Positions 22,801 to 35,895 of a DNA stretch of 64,000 nucleotides are shown here, in pieces (the stretch's first letter is position 1; each line of letters opens with the position of its first letter). The position numbers were made by a program, and so were the translations under genes. Source of the stretch: Ectocarpus siliculosus (lineage: Eukaryota; Sar; Phaeophyceae; Ectocarpales; Ectocarpaceae); contig FN648498.1 in NCBI GenBank assembly GCA_000310025.1, positions 726,099 to 790,098 on the forward strand, in the 5' to 3' direction. Under the pieces are notes generated by a model that was not told the DNA's origin, ran no database searches, and worked only from the letters and a program-made list of their open reading frames with translations.

Positions 22801-25800
22801 ATAAGGCCCAAGATAGTGTCTTGCACTATTTAGGGCCCAGGAGAGCTTCGGCCTGGGACCGTACTCAGAAGGACTCCTCAGTACGAGCCCCCCCGCCCCC
22901 GCCGCCGTCCCTGCTCCCCAACACACGCGTTGCTCTCTCTTTTCGCCGCTTGCGGTTCGTGTTCACATGCGAGAGGGGTACTGAGAATGACATAACTCTT
23001 TTCGTGAGGTTAGGATGCGAACAATCGTACTCCGTACTCACTATCCCAGGAGAAGAATTCAGAGCACCTACTGTAGTATATTAGCTGTAACATGTACAGG
23101 GTTGCTCGCTGAACTACCGGACCGAATTTCTTCTGCTTTTGCCGTCGCACCGTAGATATCAATGTCTAAATTTTAATGTTGCTGTTGGGCGCTTTGGTTG
23201 GCGTGATGGTGGAGTGGTGGAGTGCTGTTTGCCGAAACGGGGATTACGGACCGTTACAAATCTGCACGTTGTCTGTCGAGCCCATCAGATGTAGTCGCCC
23301 CTCCCTCTGCCAGCCTTCACCTTATTATCCACCTGCTGTTGTTCCCTTTCCCCCACGTTGCCGGAGAAGGAGGTGAAGCAGCATGCGCTGCGGCTTCTTC
23401 AGTCCCGACTGCTGCTGCTGACGCACGCGTCGACTTGCTCGGAGGACATCGGGGACTGCCGTCTGGCCCCGCTTTGCGACTCGGTGCAACAGCTGCTGCG
23501 GCACATGCAGTCTTGCGGAAACAAGTGAGCCTTTGTCTTGTGTTTTCATTATGCTACGTCATTTCAATGCAGAATTGGCGCTGCCTACGACAATGGTGTA
23601 CACCAAAAGCAGTAGTTAAGACCGATAGGTTACGTCGCATCGTATGCGTTTGCAGATGCAGTTTTTTTTTTTTTTTTCTTCACTTCAAATCAGCGCTCAC
23701 AGCACTAGTGCCGTTTATTCCAACCCGTGGTCACACAGAAGAGCCTCTCTCTACCCTCCCCTCCTGCGGTACTTCGCCTTCAATTTTTTAATGCGAGAAG
23801 AGTTCAGCACTCTCTTCCCTCTAGCTTAGGCTTACTCTAGCATGAAGGGGGCTGCTGTATTTTGAGTTTTGTCTCTCTCTGTCCATGGCCATAGCCCCAC
23901 TTTGCATAGTCATCCGCCCCAATGGCACGCGTGAGACCTTTATGCTGACAGCAGCAGCAGCAGCAGCAGCAGCAGTAGGTCGCTTGTTTTAATTTTGATG
24001 TCATTTTCCAAGAATGCCGTGACGTGACTCTATTTCCAATGAAGGGTAAGGTTAATGTTTCTTTTGAGATGGGAAGAGAAGGTGGCTTTTGTCGCGAACT
24101 CCCATACAAAGTAGCGTCTCGAGATGTGCAAAAGTTCTCCCCATGTCCCGCCTTCCCAGGTAATCGCATCTAGAAAGAGGCTGCTACCGCACCGTACCGT
24201 TCCGTACCGTGCCACGGCGGTTCTCGTCCCACTTTAATTTCCACTGTGTGACGTCATGATGCGATGGTGTTATTCCTGGTTATGACATTTCCTGGGATAT
24301 CACATCGCGTTGTGGCATGATTTACTGCTACGCGTACACGAGTTCCGCCATCCCTTTGGCATGGTGCATGGTGTATGATTTGGCTGGAAAACCGCGCTAG
24401 TTCCCTTAGTCACTCTCGTGCACCATACTTACTAAACTCGAATGCCTCTGTCATGACGCATGGTCTTTGTAAAATGGCAGGAAGTCTTGCGGGTTCCCCC
24501 ACTGCAAGTCCTCTAAGGCCGTTCTCCACCACAAGCACATGTGCACGGACTCGGCCTGCGGGCTGTGCGGCAGCGTGCGAGACCTGTCGCAGAAGTGCTT
24601 CTGGGCAAACGCAAGGGTGAGCGATGGATCCATCATTAGTGATATGAATACATGAACAATTAACAACAGTGGTTGTGCCTTTCAAGCTGTGTGTCAATGT
24701 GGCGGCCACTGACTTGACTGGCGACATTACGGTCTTTCGTGGGGTCCACGTGGCACATGTGGTGTAGTGGTGACTTGTTGAGTGTGACTCGTGGATGACT
24801 ATTGTTAGTGTTATGTGTTATATATAGACGGAATAGATACAGACGCATGATTTTTCTTGTGGTTTAGCAGTATGTCTTGCGTCTGTCTGCCCTTCACACC
24901 AATCTACGAAACATTTATTGTGGTCAAACCAACGAAGTGTAACCCACCACCAATCCTGTTACTGAAGGAAAAATGCTACTGCTATACAAAAACACAGAAT
25001 CGAGAGAGAGGCCGCACAGGGCAGGCCAAAATAAAACCAACGCACTATCATACGGTTGTCCGTGCTGACCGTTCTGTCTTGTGTTGCGTGACGTGCGATG
25101 CTGTCCATGTTGACTGCTGTGTTGTGTGATGTGCCGTGGATGGGTGGATGCAGCACATGCACAAGCGTCGTCTGGAGGAGAGCCACGAGGAACGACGCAA
25201 GAAGCGTCAGAGTGAGGGCAAGACAGTCGCCCGGCCCCGCAAGATACTGGTGAGGCGAAATTCACTTGTTTATAGAGTGTAAGTGCTTGATGATGATGAT
25301 GATGATGCTTTTTTGTGGAGCGAACTCACGTGTTATGGTGTTTGGACGATGATGCTTTTTCCGTGAGCCAGCCGAATTCGTTTGTTATTTTTTCTTTTTT
25401 TTTTTGTCGCCATTGGCGTGGTTGTTCGTTTTATCTTGTCATGTCATGTCATGTCGTGTTGTGTTGTGTTTCTTCTTTTTGTGTAACCTGTTTTTTTTAC
25501 GGTCCGTATTCCACCTTTGCCATTCATTCTTCTAGGTCGCACCCCGCTTGAAGAGGGCAGAGACAGCAGCCAGTTAGCCAGCAAAGAGGGCTCACGCCGA
25601 TCCGATCGTTGCTGCCTCTTTCGTTGGTTATAGTCCTCTTCTTCGTTCTCACAATACCTTTCTTGTATTTCTGTTTCTGTATGCTTTTGCTGCTCTTGTG
25701 CCTGTCGCTTCTCTTGTACACGCCCCTCTTCTGTCCCTGTTCCTGTGGGAGCAGGCAGAGAAAGCCAAGGCAGGGAAGGAGTGCTGCTCTGGACTCGACG

Positions 25801-27421
25801 AACAAGGGAACGACCTGGGCGACATTTCGCTGGGATTTTTCCTCAGACAAGTGAGACAAGGGAAAATTAAGTGTTTTTATGGTTAGGAGCTCAAACAAAC
25901 GCGAGCGGTTATCTCCGTGACCATGAAGCCATTCCATTCCCGTAATGTACTCTTATCTTGAGGGGCATTTTTTCTCTAACTTTTGGTAGAGCCGCGACAT
26001 TTGTTATGGTCAAGCCGAAACGGACGTTTGCGTAAGAGCTATATTATAGTACAAATATCTAGTAATTTAATGTTAGGGTTACGATCCACTTTTTGTGATG
26101 CCGTTTCACTCCTGTGCCCCTTCCGCTCCTCCTTTTCGCATGCTGATGCTGACCTCTCCCCCGACCCCCTCTGCGCTATATTTTCTCCGCGGTTTGCTCC
26201 TGTCCCGGTACGATACGGAATGGTACGGTATGGTACGTTCAGGACAAGGCCGTCAAAGCACGGAAGAAGATTATCACAGCGGCTCAGGACAACGATACCA
26301 ACACCAACACCACCGCCACCGTCTACGCATACACCGGCGGCAGCGGCTTGCTCCCTTGGGCTCTACAACAGCACGGCCAGGGACAGCTGCAGCGCGAGGC
26401 CGACCCTAGTACAAGCCCTTCCCCACCGGCCCGCGCCCAAGTCGGAAGCGAGCGAAGCCACGACCGCGGCACGAAGGGTCACGCCTCGGAGCTGGCGCCG
26501 TCGCAAGCTTGCGGCCAGCCGGCACAGACGTCCCCACCGCCGGCCCTTGCATCTTCGCCGCGATCCCCTCGGCTGGGACACCCGCGGTCCCTGTCGGTGT
26601 CGTGGTCGTCGCTGTCCTTAACGGCGTCTTCTCCGACACCGGCCGTGCTTACGGCGTCTCCAGGAGGTATTGCTACGGCCACCGGCCGAGACGAGGTTGA
26701 TCATGATTCGGAGGACGTTTCCGGCGGGGGTTTCGAAGCGAGCTCCGTGGAGGCTTCCTCGGGGGGAGGGGACGGGGGACAGCGAGGCGAGAGGAAGGCG
26801 GCGGCGCGAGGCGGCGGAGGGCTGACGGTGGTGATCCCTCCCGTCGGGTTGGGGGCTGTTGTGGGACACCTGCGGAGCCCCAGCGAGATAATGCTGGACG
26901 ATATCGCGGAGTCCCTGGCGGATACCACTCGAAAGCCTTCCTTCGCCAGGATGCAGAGCGTTCAGGTGGGAGTTTTTTTCCTTGTGTGGCTGGTGTCTTT
27001 GAGCTATGGTACGGTATACATCAGTAGCGCGTGTGTCCAGACGTGGAAGTTCGCGTTTAGATGTGTTCGTCACGAGCGATTGTGCATGTGCCGATGTCTA
27101 AAGACCAAGCGAAAACACCGGGTCCTACCTATCATAGCCTCCTATGTATCACGAGTGGGAAGAGCACAAACTATAATAGTTTAAATCACGTCGTTGATTG
27201 GATCGCCTCCCTCCCCCCCCGTCCCTTCCTTGGGTCCTTTAAACATCATACAGGCCTTCCTCGACGACCATGTCGAGCTTAGGGAGAGCGCCAGCTTCGG
27301 AGACGTTAGCGCGATGGTGGAGCAGTGGATGTCCCTCGAAGACACTGGCAAGAACACCATGGACGCCGATGCCGATGCCGACAACATGGACGAGAATGGC
27401 ATGGGTGCCTTCAGCTTCTGA
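19873..27421 (+). CDS. TAZ-type zinc-finger protein, probable transcription cofactor, about ten exons
   Basis: Predicted exons: 19873-19896 and 20405-20464 (both tentative), 21555-21641, 21854-22672, 23367-23524, 24481-24616, 25154-25249, 25755-25850, 26243-26965, 27254-27421; all phases join, giving about 788 codons. Exons 5 and 6 together form a TAZ zinc finger with three HCCC zinc sites: HASTC...DC...C, HMQSC...SC...C and HKHMC...AC...C. TAZ domains of CBP/p300 and plant proteins bind transactivation peptides in the nucleus. Before it lie a conserved-looking helical segment (EYSDTSTLSARI, exon 4 start) and a long acidic region (DDMDDMEDDSDDGDED). After it come a basic helix (HKRRLEESHEERRKKR), a Ser/Pro-rich exon and an acidic C-terminus. 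No acetyltransferase, bromodomain or BTB domain is visible. An alternative exon at 25536, with a stop after 14 codons, could give a short isoform. The first two exons rest only on phase and borders. Confidence 0.75.
20647..20735. mobile_element. short palindromic MITE-like element
   Basis: About 89 bases with near-inverted ends, GTCCCGGTATAAT at the left and ATAATGCCGGGAC at the right (two mismatches), and further inward CCGGCAT/ATGCCGG copies. More CCGGCAT words follow to about 20815. No clear target-site duplication is seen and there is no room for a transposase. It lies in a predicted intron near the 5' end of the TAZ gene. Confidence 0.45.
23949..23975. repeat. (CAG)n microsatellite in a TAZ-gene intron
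   Basis: About nine uninterrupted CAG triplets between the two zinc-finger exons; non-coding here. Confidence 0.9.
25288..25307. repeat. (GAT)n microsatellite in a TAZ-gene intron
   Basis: About six GAT triplets just after the donor of the exon ending at 25249. Confidence 0.85.
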
Positions 27422-30080
27422 CTCGCCGCCGTTCCAAGGACAGCCAGCAGTGGGAGGGGGGGGGCTCCGTAGTTTCATGCTGAGGGTGGTACTAGTCTCG
27501 GGATTTGCATCGAACACTGTAGGCTACAAGTCAGCAAGGTGTGTGTGAAAGGTAAAGACGGCGGTCCGCGCAACACAGCAGGTACAACAGTAGTCCGCGC
27601 GGGTCTCCTAGAAGCCTCATTGATTCAGTAGGAAGGGGGGTACGATGGGATACGAAAACTATGTGGGTTGGGGCCATGCTGCCGTACCCTCAATCGACCG
27701 CAGAAGTTTCTAGCTTTCCCCTCGCCTGTTCCTCGCGTAGTGGCTGATGGAAAGCAATGGTAGGGTTTCTTGTGGTGCGCACATGTCAGGTGCAAGTCTT
27801 AAGGCTGCTCTCCAGCAAAGACCGTGGGTGAAAAGAGTATCTAATAGCGTGGTAGAGGCGTGATGGCGGCGATGGTTTTGTTGTCGCCAAACAGGTGTCG
27901 GTGTGTCAACGATCGATGCCTTATGGTGTGGTGGTGGGTTGATTGTTGAGATGTCGTTCTTGTCTTGGTGTCTTTCTTGGTGCTCTCAACACTGCTGTAC
28001 AAACTCATGGATCATTTGTCATAGATGTGAAGGTGGTTGTTGTCTTGTTATGCGTTTGTTTGGGTCGGTTTGCATAAGTTTCATGTGGGGGGCTGTCTCT
28101 GTACTCTGTACACCCAAGCCTGATCCACGTATCAGACCACACGAGGAGAGGAAGAGTGGCAGCAATGACGCCATGTCGTGAAGCAAACTTCTCGAGGTCT
28201 TCGTGTTGTGTCTAGGCATATTAGACGGGAGAAGGAAGTTGCTGCGCGATTTGGCGGGCAAAGGGAGGCGCGGTGGAGCCATGGGGACATTTGTGGCAAC
28301 TTTTTCTTGTTGCAGTCATCGGTGCAGCTTCACGAACGGCGACCCAGCACGATGAGATTAGGATGTCTCCATGACGTCATGCATGCATGCTGCTGCTGCT
28401 GTTGCTGTTGCTTTGGGGGTATCGTTGACGTGTCGTAACGTAACTTTGCCAAAAACGTGTGAAGCAGTGCAGCCAAGAGCTGGTGTTGTTTTTGCGTTGT
28501 TGACACTCGGTTCTTTGTTGGTTTGACAAGTGAAGCGTATAAATGCAAAAATATGGGCGAAAATGGTTGCTAGAACTTTCGAAGAGAAAAGGCAGGTTAC
28601 TGACTGTGTGGTTAGACGAGAGGACTCACACGGTAAGACGGAGGGTTGGGTGGATATAGAGATAAAGAGTACAGGAGTTCTATAGACTAGAGGAGTTGGG
28701 TTGACAGGCGGGTGGTTTTGTTGATTTGCTGAATGTCTGCGGGGTGATGCTGATTTTCGTTCTCACACGCGCGGGGTAGCTACCGTATATGTAGGACTTA
28801 GTTAGATGTGCTGTAATTTGTGTGTGACGCGTGTCTACTGCCTTCGGACAAGAATCAATCGTGATGTGGTTTTTGCTCACTCGTTGTGTTTGATATCACG
28901 ATATCACTGACTGCTGTGGGTGTCGTGCGCATGTTGTTGTGGTTTGTTTGGCGTAAATCGATAAAGAAACCCTTGGGTATGGTGCTGCTGCGCGTTGCGC
29001 TTCGAAACAGGGCAGAAATTGGCCATGCCCACAGGAAAAAAAGGGGGGCGGGTCGGGTGGGTCGCAATGATGAATGTTGCGTCTATGTACTCGTGCGTGG
29101 AACACGGGAGGCAACAGCGGGGTGGTGCTGTTTGTTTGGGGATGAGGGGGGGCTGGACAAATAGATATAGAGGAGGCGTTCTTTTGGGTTGGACCAAGAC
29201 ATGACACTACGTCTGTCTGTCTGTCTTTTACCACAACTAGCAGTTGGAAACCAGCTTGTTGACGAGGTTTTCTGCTGGCGCCTTTGATAAGAGGCTCTCC
29301 TATCTACTGACGGACTGGAAGCCTCTCTCGATTGCTAGCCGTGTCCGAAGTGTCCTTGCGAGAGAACGGACAAGTTTTTTGTTCTCGTTGTTTTGGTCTC
29401 CGATGCCATGTTGTCGATCGATCGGGCGTCGTCGTGTTAGGGCGAGTTGACACGCTGTGTCCTTTGATTCTCATGGCAACGCCCACCGCACGATAGTTCG
29501 GCTAATTGGCATTCGCAGCTACCAATAGCGCACATAGCCACATAATATAGAAGAGGGGTGCGTCGGATTTTTTTAGATATTATTTAGACTACAATGAATG
29601 TAGGAATCGCATTGTTCGCGCTTTGTTTTCAACGTGCAGTGACGGAGTGAGGGCGAAAGGGAACACGACTCTGAGGTTAGAGGGGGGAAAGTGTCGGGTT
29701 TGGAGTAGTAGTAGGACTCTCAGCATGCACGTAATACATGCGTAGATAGATCATAGAACATTAAAATGTTAGTCTGCTGTAGAAGATATTTAGAAGTACG
29801 ACCTATTTTTTTGGGAATGGATGGATGGATGGTGGCGCATTGATTTGTTTGGTGGATAATATAATTCGTTTCATAATTTTTATCTGTGGCTCGACGGAGA
29901 GCGTTGTTGAAGGCCACGCAAGACAGCATAATGACTACACCTATCATTTGTTGTGCAGACGAGACGAAGATGAAATTTGTCCTTTGCAACACTCACAGCG
30001 AAACGTACACACTTTAGACCACGCCTTGTAGACTAAAGCTGTTGACGGCTTGACGGCGGCCACGTCATATCCCACACTCC
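27422..30080. other. spacer, no supported gene
   Basis: About 2.7 kb after the TAZ-gene stop. It is AT-richer than the exons, with only short unrelated open frames on either strand. Part is presumably the 3' UTR. A (GGAT)n run lies at about 29819. Confidence 0.5.
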
Positions 30081-30672
30081 TGAAACGGCGGGGGGGGGGG
30101 GGGGGGGTGGCCTTGCCTTCCTCCCCAAATTTAACCTCCCCCTCCGGGGTGTTAGCTTTTTCGGAAACCCCAATAACCCCCCCCCAAACTTAAAAAAACA
30201 TCCCTGGGAATTTGGGGAAACCAAAGAAAAAACCCCCCCTCCGGCTTTAGGGGCAAGATTTATTTTCCGGGAGTCCACCGCAGGGGGCCGGAAAACCAAA
30301 ATTTTACCCAAAATTCCCCCACCCCCAAAAAATCCCCCCCCCCCACTTTTGAAAAAGGCCCGGACCCCCCCCCGGGGGGGGCGGATTGGCACCCAAAACC
30401 CAAAAAAAACCTGGGGAAAAAGGGGGGGGGCACCGGGGGGAAAACCCCCCCGGTTAATCCTAACCCGGGGGTTGACTTTTTTCCGAGGGTTTTTTTTCCC
30501 AAACCGCCAACCCCCCACCCCAAGGATTTTTGGTCCCCCCCGGTCCCCGGCCCCCCCCAACTTGGTCTGGACTTCCCCGGGCTCCCCCAAAAAGGAAAAA
30601 AAAATTTAAGCTAACCAGCCCTTTCCTTTCGGATGGGGAAGGGAAAGGGGGATTGGGGGGGGCCGGGGGGGA
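30081..30672. other. probable low-quality contig-end sequence
   Basis: The composition changes abruptly to runs of C, G and A (for example 16 G at about 30092 and repeated CCCCCCC/AAAAAAA). This is unlike any other part of the window and directly abuts the N gap. It looks like poor base calls at the end of a read; open frames through it should be ignored. Confidence 0.8.
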
Positions 30673-31611
30673 NNNNNNNNNNNNNNNNNNNNNNNNNNNN
30701 NNNNNNNNNNNNNNNNNNNNNNNNNNNNNNNNNNNNNNNNNNNNNNNNNNNNNNNNNNNNNNNNNNNNNNNNNNNNNNNNNNNNNNNNNNNNNNNNNNNN
30801 NNNNNNNNNNNNNNNNNNNNNNNNNNNNNNNNNNNNNNNNNNNNNNNNNNNNNNNNNNNNNNNNNNNNNNNNNNNNNNNNNNNNNNNNNNNNNNNNNNNN
30901 NNNNNNNNNNNNNNNNNNNNNNNNNNNNNNNNNNNNNNNNNNNNNNNNNNNNNNNNNNNNNNNNNNNNNNNNNNNNNNNNNNNNNNNNNNNNNNNNNNNN
31001 NNNNNNNNNNNNNNNNNNNNNNNNNNNNNNNNNNNNNNNNNNNNNNNNNNNNNNNNNNNNNNNNNNNNNNNNNNNNNNNNNNNNNNNNNNNNNNNNNNNN
31101 NNNNNNNNNNNNNNNNNNNNNNNNNNNNNNNNNNNNNNNNNNNNNNNNNNNNNNNNNNNNNNNNNNNNNNNNNNNNNNNNNNNNNNNNNNNNNNNNNNNN
31201 NNNNNNNNNNNNNNNNNNNNNNNNNNNNNNNNNNNNNNNNNNNNNNNNNNNNNNNNNNNNNNNNNNNNNNNNNNNNNNNNNNNNNNNNNNNNNNNNNNNN
31301 NNNNNNNNNNNNNNNNNNNNNNNNNNNNNNNNNNNNNNNNNNNNNNNNNNNNNNNNNNNNNNNNNNNNNNNNNNNNNNNNNNNNNNNNNNNNNNNNNNNN
31401 NNNNNNNNNNNNNNNNNNNNNNNNNNNNNNNNNNNNNNNNNNNNNNNNNNNNNNNNNNNNNNNNNNNNNNNNNNNNNNNNNNNNNNNNNNNNNNNNNNNN
31501 NNNNNNNNNNNNNNNNNNNNNNNNNNNNNNNNNNNNNNNNNNNNNNNNNNNNNNNNNNNNNNNNNNNNNNNNNNNNNNNNNNNNNNNNNNNNNNNNNNNN
31601 NNNNNNNNNNN
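30673..31611. other. assembly gap (939 N)
   Basis: Unknown bases. Frames drawn through the gap are artefacts. Confidence 1.
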
Positions 31612-31636
31612 ATAAATATCATCAACGTCCAACAAC

Positions 31637-32142
31637 ATGGCAGAGCCGCCGTCGCCCAAGCAGCAGCAGCAGCAGATCCCACCGCCACAAACGTGAGTTT
31701 GCCTGTGTTGTTCACCGTATGTGCGAAGTTTGTTTGATCTGCGGTTGGTCCAGTCAGTGTTCAATCTTGCGGCGCGTGCCTGATTTCACCTTCAGAAGTT
31801 CTTCATAGCTCCTGGATACATTGTCTACATGTTATCATACTGTAGTCTACTCTCTTACAGGTGTCAGGCTGCTGTGCATCACACCACCCAGGATCTTCAA
31901 ACTCCTTCCTTCAGTGCATACGATACCGCCGTGGTAGTCTACGCATATTCATTCGTACAGACAGGTAGGTGCGGAGCACTTAGTGCCGGTTCGGAAAAAC
32001 CTAAAAATATGCCGGTCTTTATAGCAAAATGTACAGCCTGGAAACCCTCATTTGGTTCAAAAAACAGCCCCATCAGAGACCAGCACCCGCTACTTTGGGG
32101 GAGCACTGCGGGACGACGACAAGGCGCTGGATGAAACAAAAG
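31637..32142 (+). CDS. two candidate 5' exons, possibly the start of the carboxypeptidase gene
   Basis: Just right of the gap, an ATG in AACAACATGG opens 31637-31692 (MAEPPSPK, poly-Gln, IPPPQ), ending at a GTGAGT donor in phase 2. A second segment, 32084-32142, joins in frame (TRYFGGALRDDDKALDE) and ends at AAAAG-GTAGGT in phase 1. The next recognisable same-strand exon is at 38764, whose phase fits the first of these exons but not the second. They may belong to the carboxypeptidase gene with a very long intron, or to a separate short gene disturbed by later insertions. The assignment is inference. Confidence 0.4.
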
Positions 32143-33227
32143 GTAGGTTCCGTTCGGCACACTCACAACACTGCTGGTCGCTGACTATGATAGCTCATGC
32201 AACCATACGCTAGGAAATCGGTGCTGGTCGCAAGATTTGCTGCTGCTGCATGAACTTTTGGGCGACCAGGTCAGCAGCACAGGACGGCGCTCTCGTGGTA
32301 ACTTAGGTTACAGAGAGGGTTAATTGTCGCATTCTATGTTTATAAGAAGCCCATGTGCTTGAGAGTCGTCTAGTTGCGTCAGATTCTCAGATACGTGTAG
32401 CCAGCTATGCGTACTGCGACGGTGAAGAGGGGGCCCCGTGACGCCGCAAAACGGCCCCGCGGGTCAGAAACACACATCCAGGCATCGATAGATCAAGTAG
32501 AGGACCAGAGTCTCTGTTGCATATGGCCCTACTTGCTTCTCTCTGCACAATCACCAAGTTTCGAGCCGAACGACTGGACAATGCAAAAGTTATGTGTGGT
32601 ATAAAAAATCCTACAGCAGTCCGCGGTGTACCTATGTGGGCGTTTTTGTAACCACCAAATCTTCAAATCTGAGTCCGAGACGGCTCAAACGATGGCCCAG
32701 ACAAATAGCTTTCACGTGATATAGAATGTGACACTTAACCCTAAGAAATGATCGAGTTACGGCGTTTTCCGTACTACTGCTGTAGAACCCTTACTAATAG
32801 GGATTTAGTTAGAAAAAATCAGCCTTTCGCGGCGCATCCGGTTTCAATAGGTACATACAGGAACGGCCGTTGCGGGTGTAGTTCGTGCCTTATGCGGTAG
32901 ATCGCGGCTCCACGGCGTCGGAGAATAACCAACGAAGTTATTACTACACGCAATAACGAAAAATATTATTGAATCTAATCGTTGAAATGTAACCCCCCGG
33001 TGTGTGCGCGTACGCACGCCCTTCGCGCGGACTGTTTTCATGAGCAAGCAGCAGAACTATGGTCCCCATATTCCTCAATATTTTCTTGTGATGTACTTGA
33101 TTGCTCTTGCAGGTGCCCACGACAAGCAGTTTAACGGGGGTTGTTGGCTCAAAATGGCTTACGTCGCGCTTGTGCTGGAGCTGGGTTAGAATATCCATGA
33201 AACACCCCACCTGCGCGGCGGCACGAA

Positions 33228-34791
33228 GTGCCAAACGCGCCACTTGAAGATAGAGTCTTTGGACAGCCCCAGTTCCCCCCTGGAGGCAAGGCGGCGGTAG
33301 GCTTAGCGTTACGTTTCGAGTTCCATGGGATATATCTGGGCGTACCCTTGCCAGAGCGGAGGTCAACTGGTGGCGGATGGATCTCAATGGACACCGCAGT
33401 GACCTGTCTAGTACGAGAGAAGGAGCAGCCGGAGGAGTGTAGGTGGACCGACAGACCACTTGTTCACGCCCGGTGGACCTTGCGTTTGGCGCGACAGGAA
33501 GGGGCGGAAGGAGGGACGCCGAGCAGTGGTGGAAATTACGGCGCGGGAGGTGGTGATCCTGCAGTGTTCCGCACCATCGTCGAGGTAGGTGACCTTTTGA
33601 TTTTTCGTGTTCACCAGCATGAAATTTGCAGGAATGGGTGTTCACGGAGCGATTTTTTAATGGAGTTGGGGGTTTACCATCACGACGCCCCGTGACCTTT
33701 CCAAATGATAACAATTGCTCCGTGACATATTAAAAAAAAACGGTTTGTTCCATGAGCGTTTGCCCCCAACGGAACCGATATAAAAAAAAACGGCCCGCAC
33801 ACCGTGCACAAGATCCGATGTTTTCGATGTTTGAACTACAACAAAATGTTTCACGAAACACAGGTAAAAACTCCGTCATGTTTCCGTATGACTTTCACAC
33901 CGTCTGATGGTGCACCGTCGCCAAGGCCCCGGGTTCTCGCGGTTCACCCTCTGGTGTAAGAAATCACTCAGTGACAATATACTGAACGACGTACCGACCG
34001 TGCCACTCCACCCCGCGAAACTTGAAAATCTAACTCCTCGTGCAATTGCACCGCTCAGTTCCATGATCCCAGGAGGAATAAAAAAAGGGTCCGCTCTGCT
34101 CATCAATTGTGAAATACTAGCAAGACACAAGACGCTCCGCGGTGGATTGCTACTGTATGAACACCGTTGGAAATTTTGGTCATGATAGTCTTCGTCATGC
34201 CAGTCCTTGTGCGTACATCTAGTTGTACATAGTGACCGTACCCTAAATGCACTTCCCCACTCCGTCCTTGTCTTCGCCTCCATCACAAACAGGCAAGCGA
34301 GGCGGTCAAGGGTTTCTCGTAGGCTCCGACTCGCCTTTTTCGGGTGTGAGGACGATCCTCGGAGCGGGTTGTTTTGTATGGAGGGACTGTTGGACGTGCG
34401 CCAAGGTTCTAACGGAGTGAAGTGGAGGTTCGAGTCTGAGATAAACACGATTCTGGGTTTTGCGACGTAGGAGAAGGGCACGTGTTCTGGCGATTTTCAG
34501 GAATGTACGCATTTTTTCGGCACCTTGCCGTGGAAAAGAGGACCCTACCTCACTTAGCCTCGGCTACTTGTCGGCGGGTATGTGGTTCGTTTGAGCACTT
34601 TGGATTTTCATTCGAGTTTGGTGACGCCTGTCTACAGCCTCTCAAGCAGGCTGGGTGTGAGCCCGACGGTCCTAGTTTCGTCGCGTGGAAATCATGCACT
34701 AAGTACTCAAGCTGTTTGTCCCTGCCCACCATCTCCCCAACTGTTTAGAGGAGGTACCCCGAGTATCAAGCGTACACGCCTGAAGGACTGA
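33228..34791 (+). other. unassigned coding-like segments, plus strand
   Basis: A series of plus-strand frames reads like protein: 33228-33582 (ending VFRTIVE at a GTAGGT donor), 33907-34185, 34293-34470 (RLRLAFFGCEDDPRSG ... stop) and 34582-34791 (stop), then AATAAA-like AT-rich sequence at about 34826. Intron phases between them do not all match, and part of the minus strand (34150-33876) is also open. No family is recognised. It may be an old single-copy gene or an element inserted between the 31.6-kb exons and the carboxypeptidase exons. Confidence 0.3.
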
Positions 34792-35790
34792 ACCACCCTC
34801 TATTTCGACTGCATCCGCGGACTAATTAATAAATGAAAAACAACAGATTCTTGTTCAAATACGTGTGTCATGATTTTTTGGCGATCAGAAACAATTGTTG
34901 CTGCGTCGGGACCCCTCGAGAAGCGACCGAAAAAAACGAGTCGCTTTCCGAGTGAGCCAAATGAATGGAACGTACCCACCCCCATCCAACAAAAACAAAA
35001 CATGCTATGAAGACAGAGCGACACGGTCTGTGTTGGGGTGTGACAATACAAAAAATGTTACGGGTATTTTCAAGCACAAGAAGCCGGCTCCTCGGGAGCG
35101 ATACTGTCAAGGCCGTGAGGTCATCCTCCCACTCCAACCCCCTCCTACCTAGGATGTACGAAAATAGGACAAAAACGAAGTAGAGACCATCTGACCCCGA
35201 AGAGCAAAACATAAAATTGAGGAGTAACACAACACACCGTTGTCTTGCCACGCTGCACAGAGGTATCAACGGTAACGGACCGACAGAAAGACGCCCCGCC
35301 CCCAACACCTCCATGCCCTCGAACCCGTTCGCCCCCAACACAATGAACAACACGTGCATGTGCATGGCACGCGAAATGTCTGGTTGGGTACCGTCCTTTC
35401 CAACTCGCGTCGAACAGGCTATTGTGCAGGTCTTCGTCTTAATCCATGCGCCGGTCGCTGGTTTCCTGTATGGGAGAGTTGAAAAGAAAAACGTAAAGTG
35501 ACCAGGTTGTCAAAGAGAAAATTCGGTGGAACCGATTGCCACAATTCTTCGTTTGACGTTTCAAATGAACCGTGAGGTGCTAGAAACCTGAAATGGGTCC
35601 AGAAATAATGTTGTCTGTCGAGCTTTAGCCCGGGGTCTATGTAGTGCGAACACAAGAAGAGAGGAGAGTCTTCGTGGAAGTACAGATCGAAAGTACGGCT
35701 GCTGTAAGCAAGCGCGATGGGCCGCGTGTTTCTTGCTGCTGCTGTGTATTTTTTTCGCGTTCGTACGGGGTGTGTGGGACCATATTTTGG

Positions 35791-35895
35791 TGTGTGTGCG
35801 TTTATTTCTAGCACCGACCGCGCTAACCCGCAGACCAATGACTTTACGCCAGTCTAAGCGCGGTTGAAAACACGAAACTCTTCTAAATGCCATGA
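35791..35895 (+). repeat. dispersed repeat, copy 1
   Basis: Matches 38326-38434 in the same orientation over about 105 bases at roughly three quarters identity. The best-conserved words are CACCGACCGCGCTA/CATCGACCGCGCTA, GACCAATGA and GCGGTTGAAAACAC, and both copies end in GCCATGAA. Confidence 0.65.

Noticed and set aside
25536-25577. Exon VAPRLKRAETAAS with stop as the end of the TAZ gene
   Set aside because: Later exons at 25755, 26243 and 27254 all join in phase 0 and continue the same protein style; kept only as a possible alternative exon.
30460-31808. Long frames spanning the N gap
   Set aside because: Made of unknown bases and low-quality flanks.
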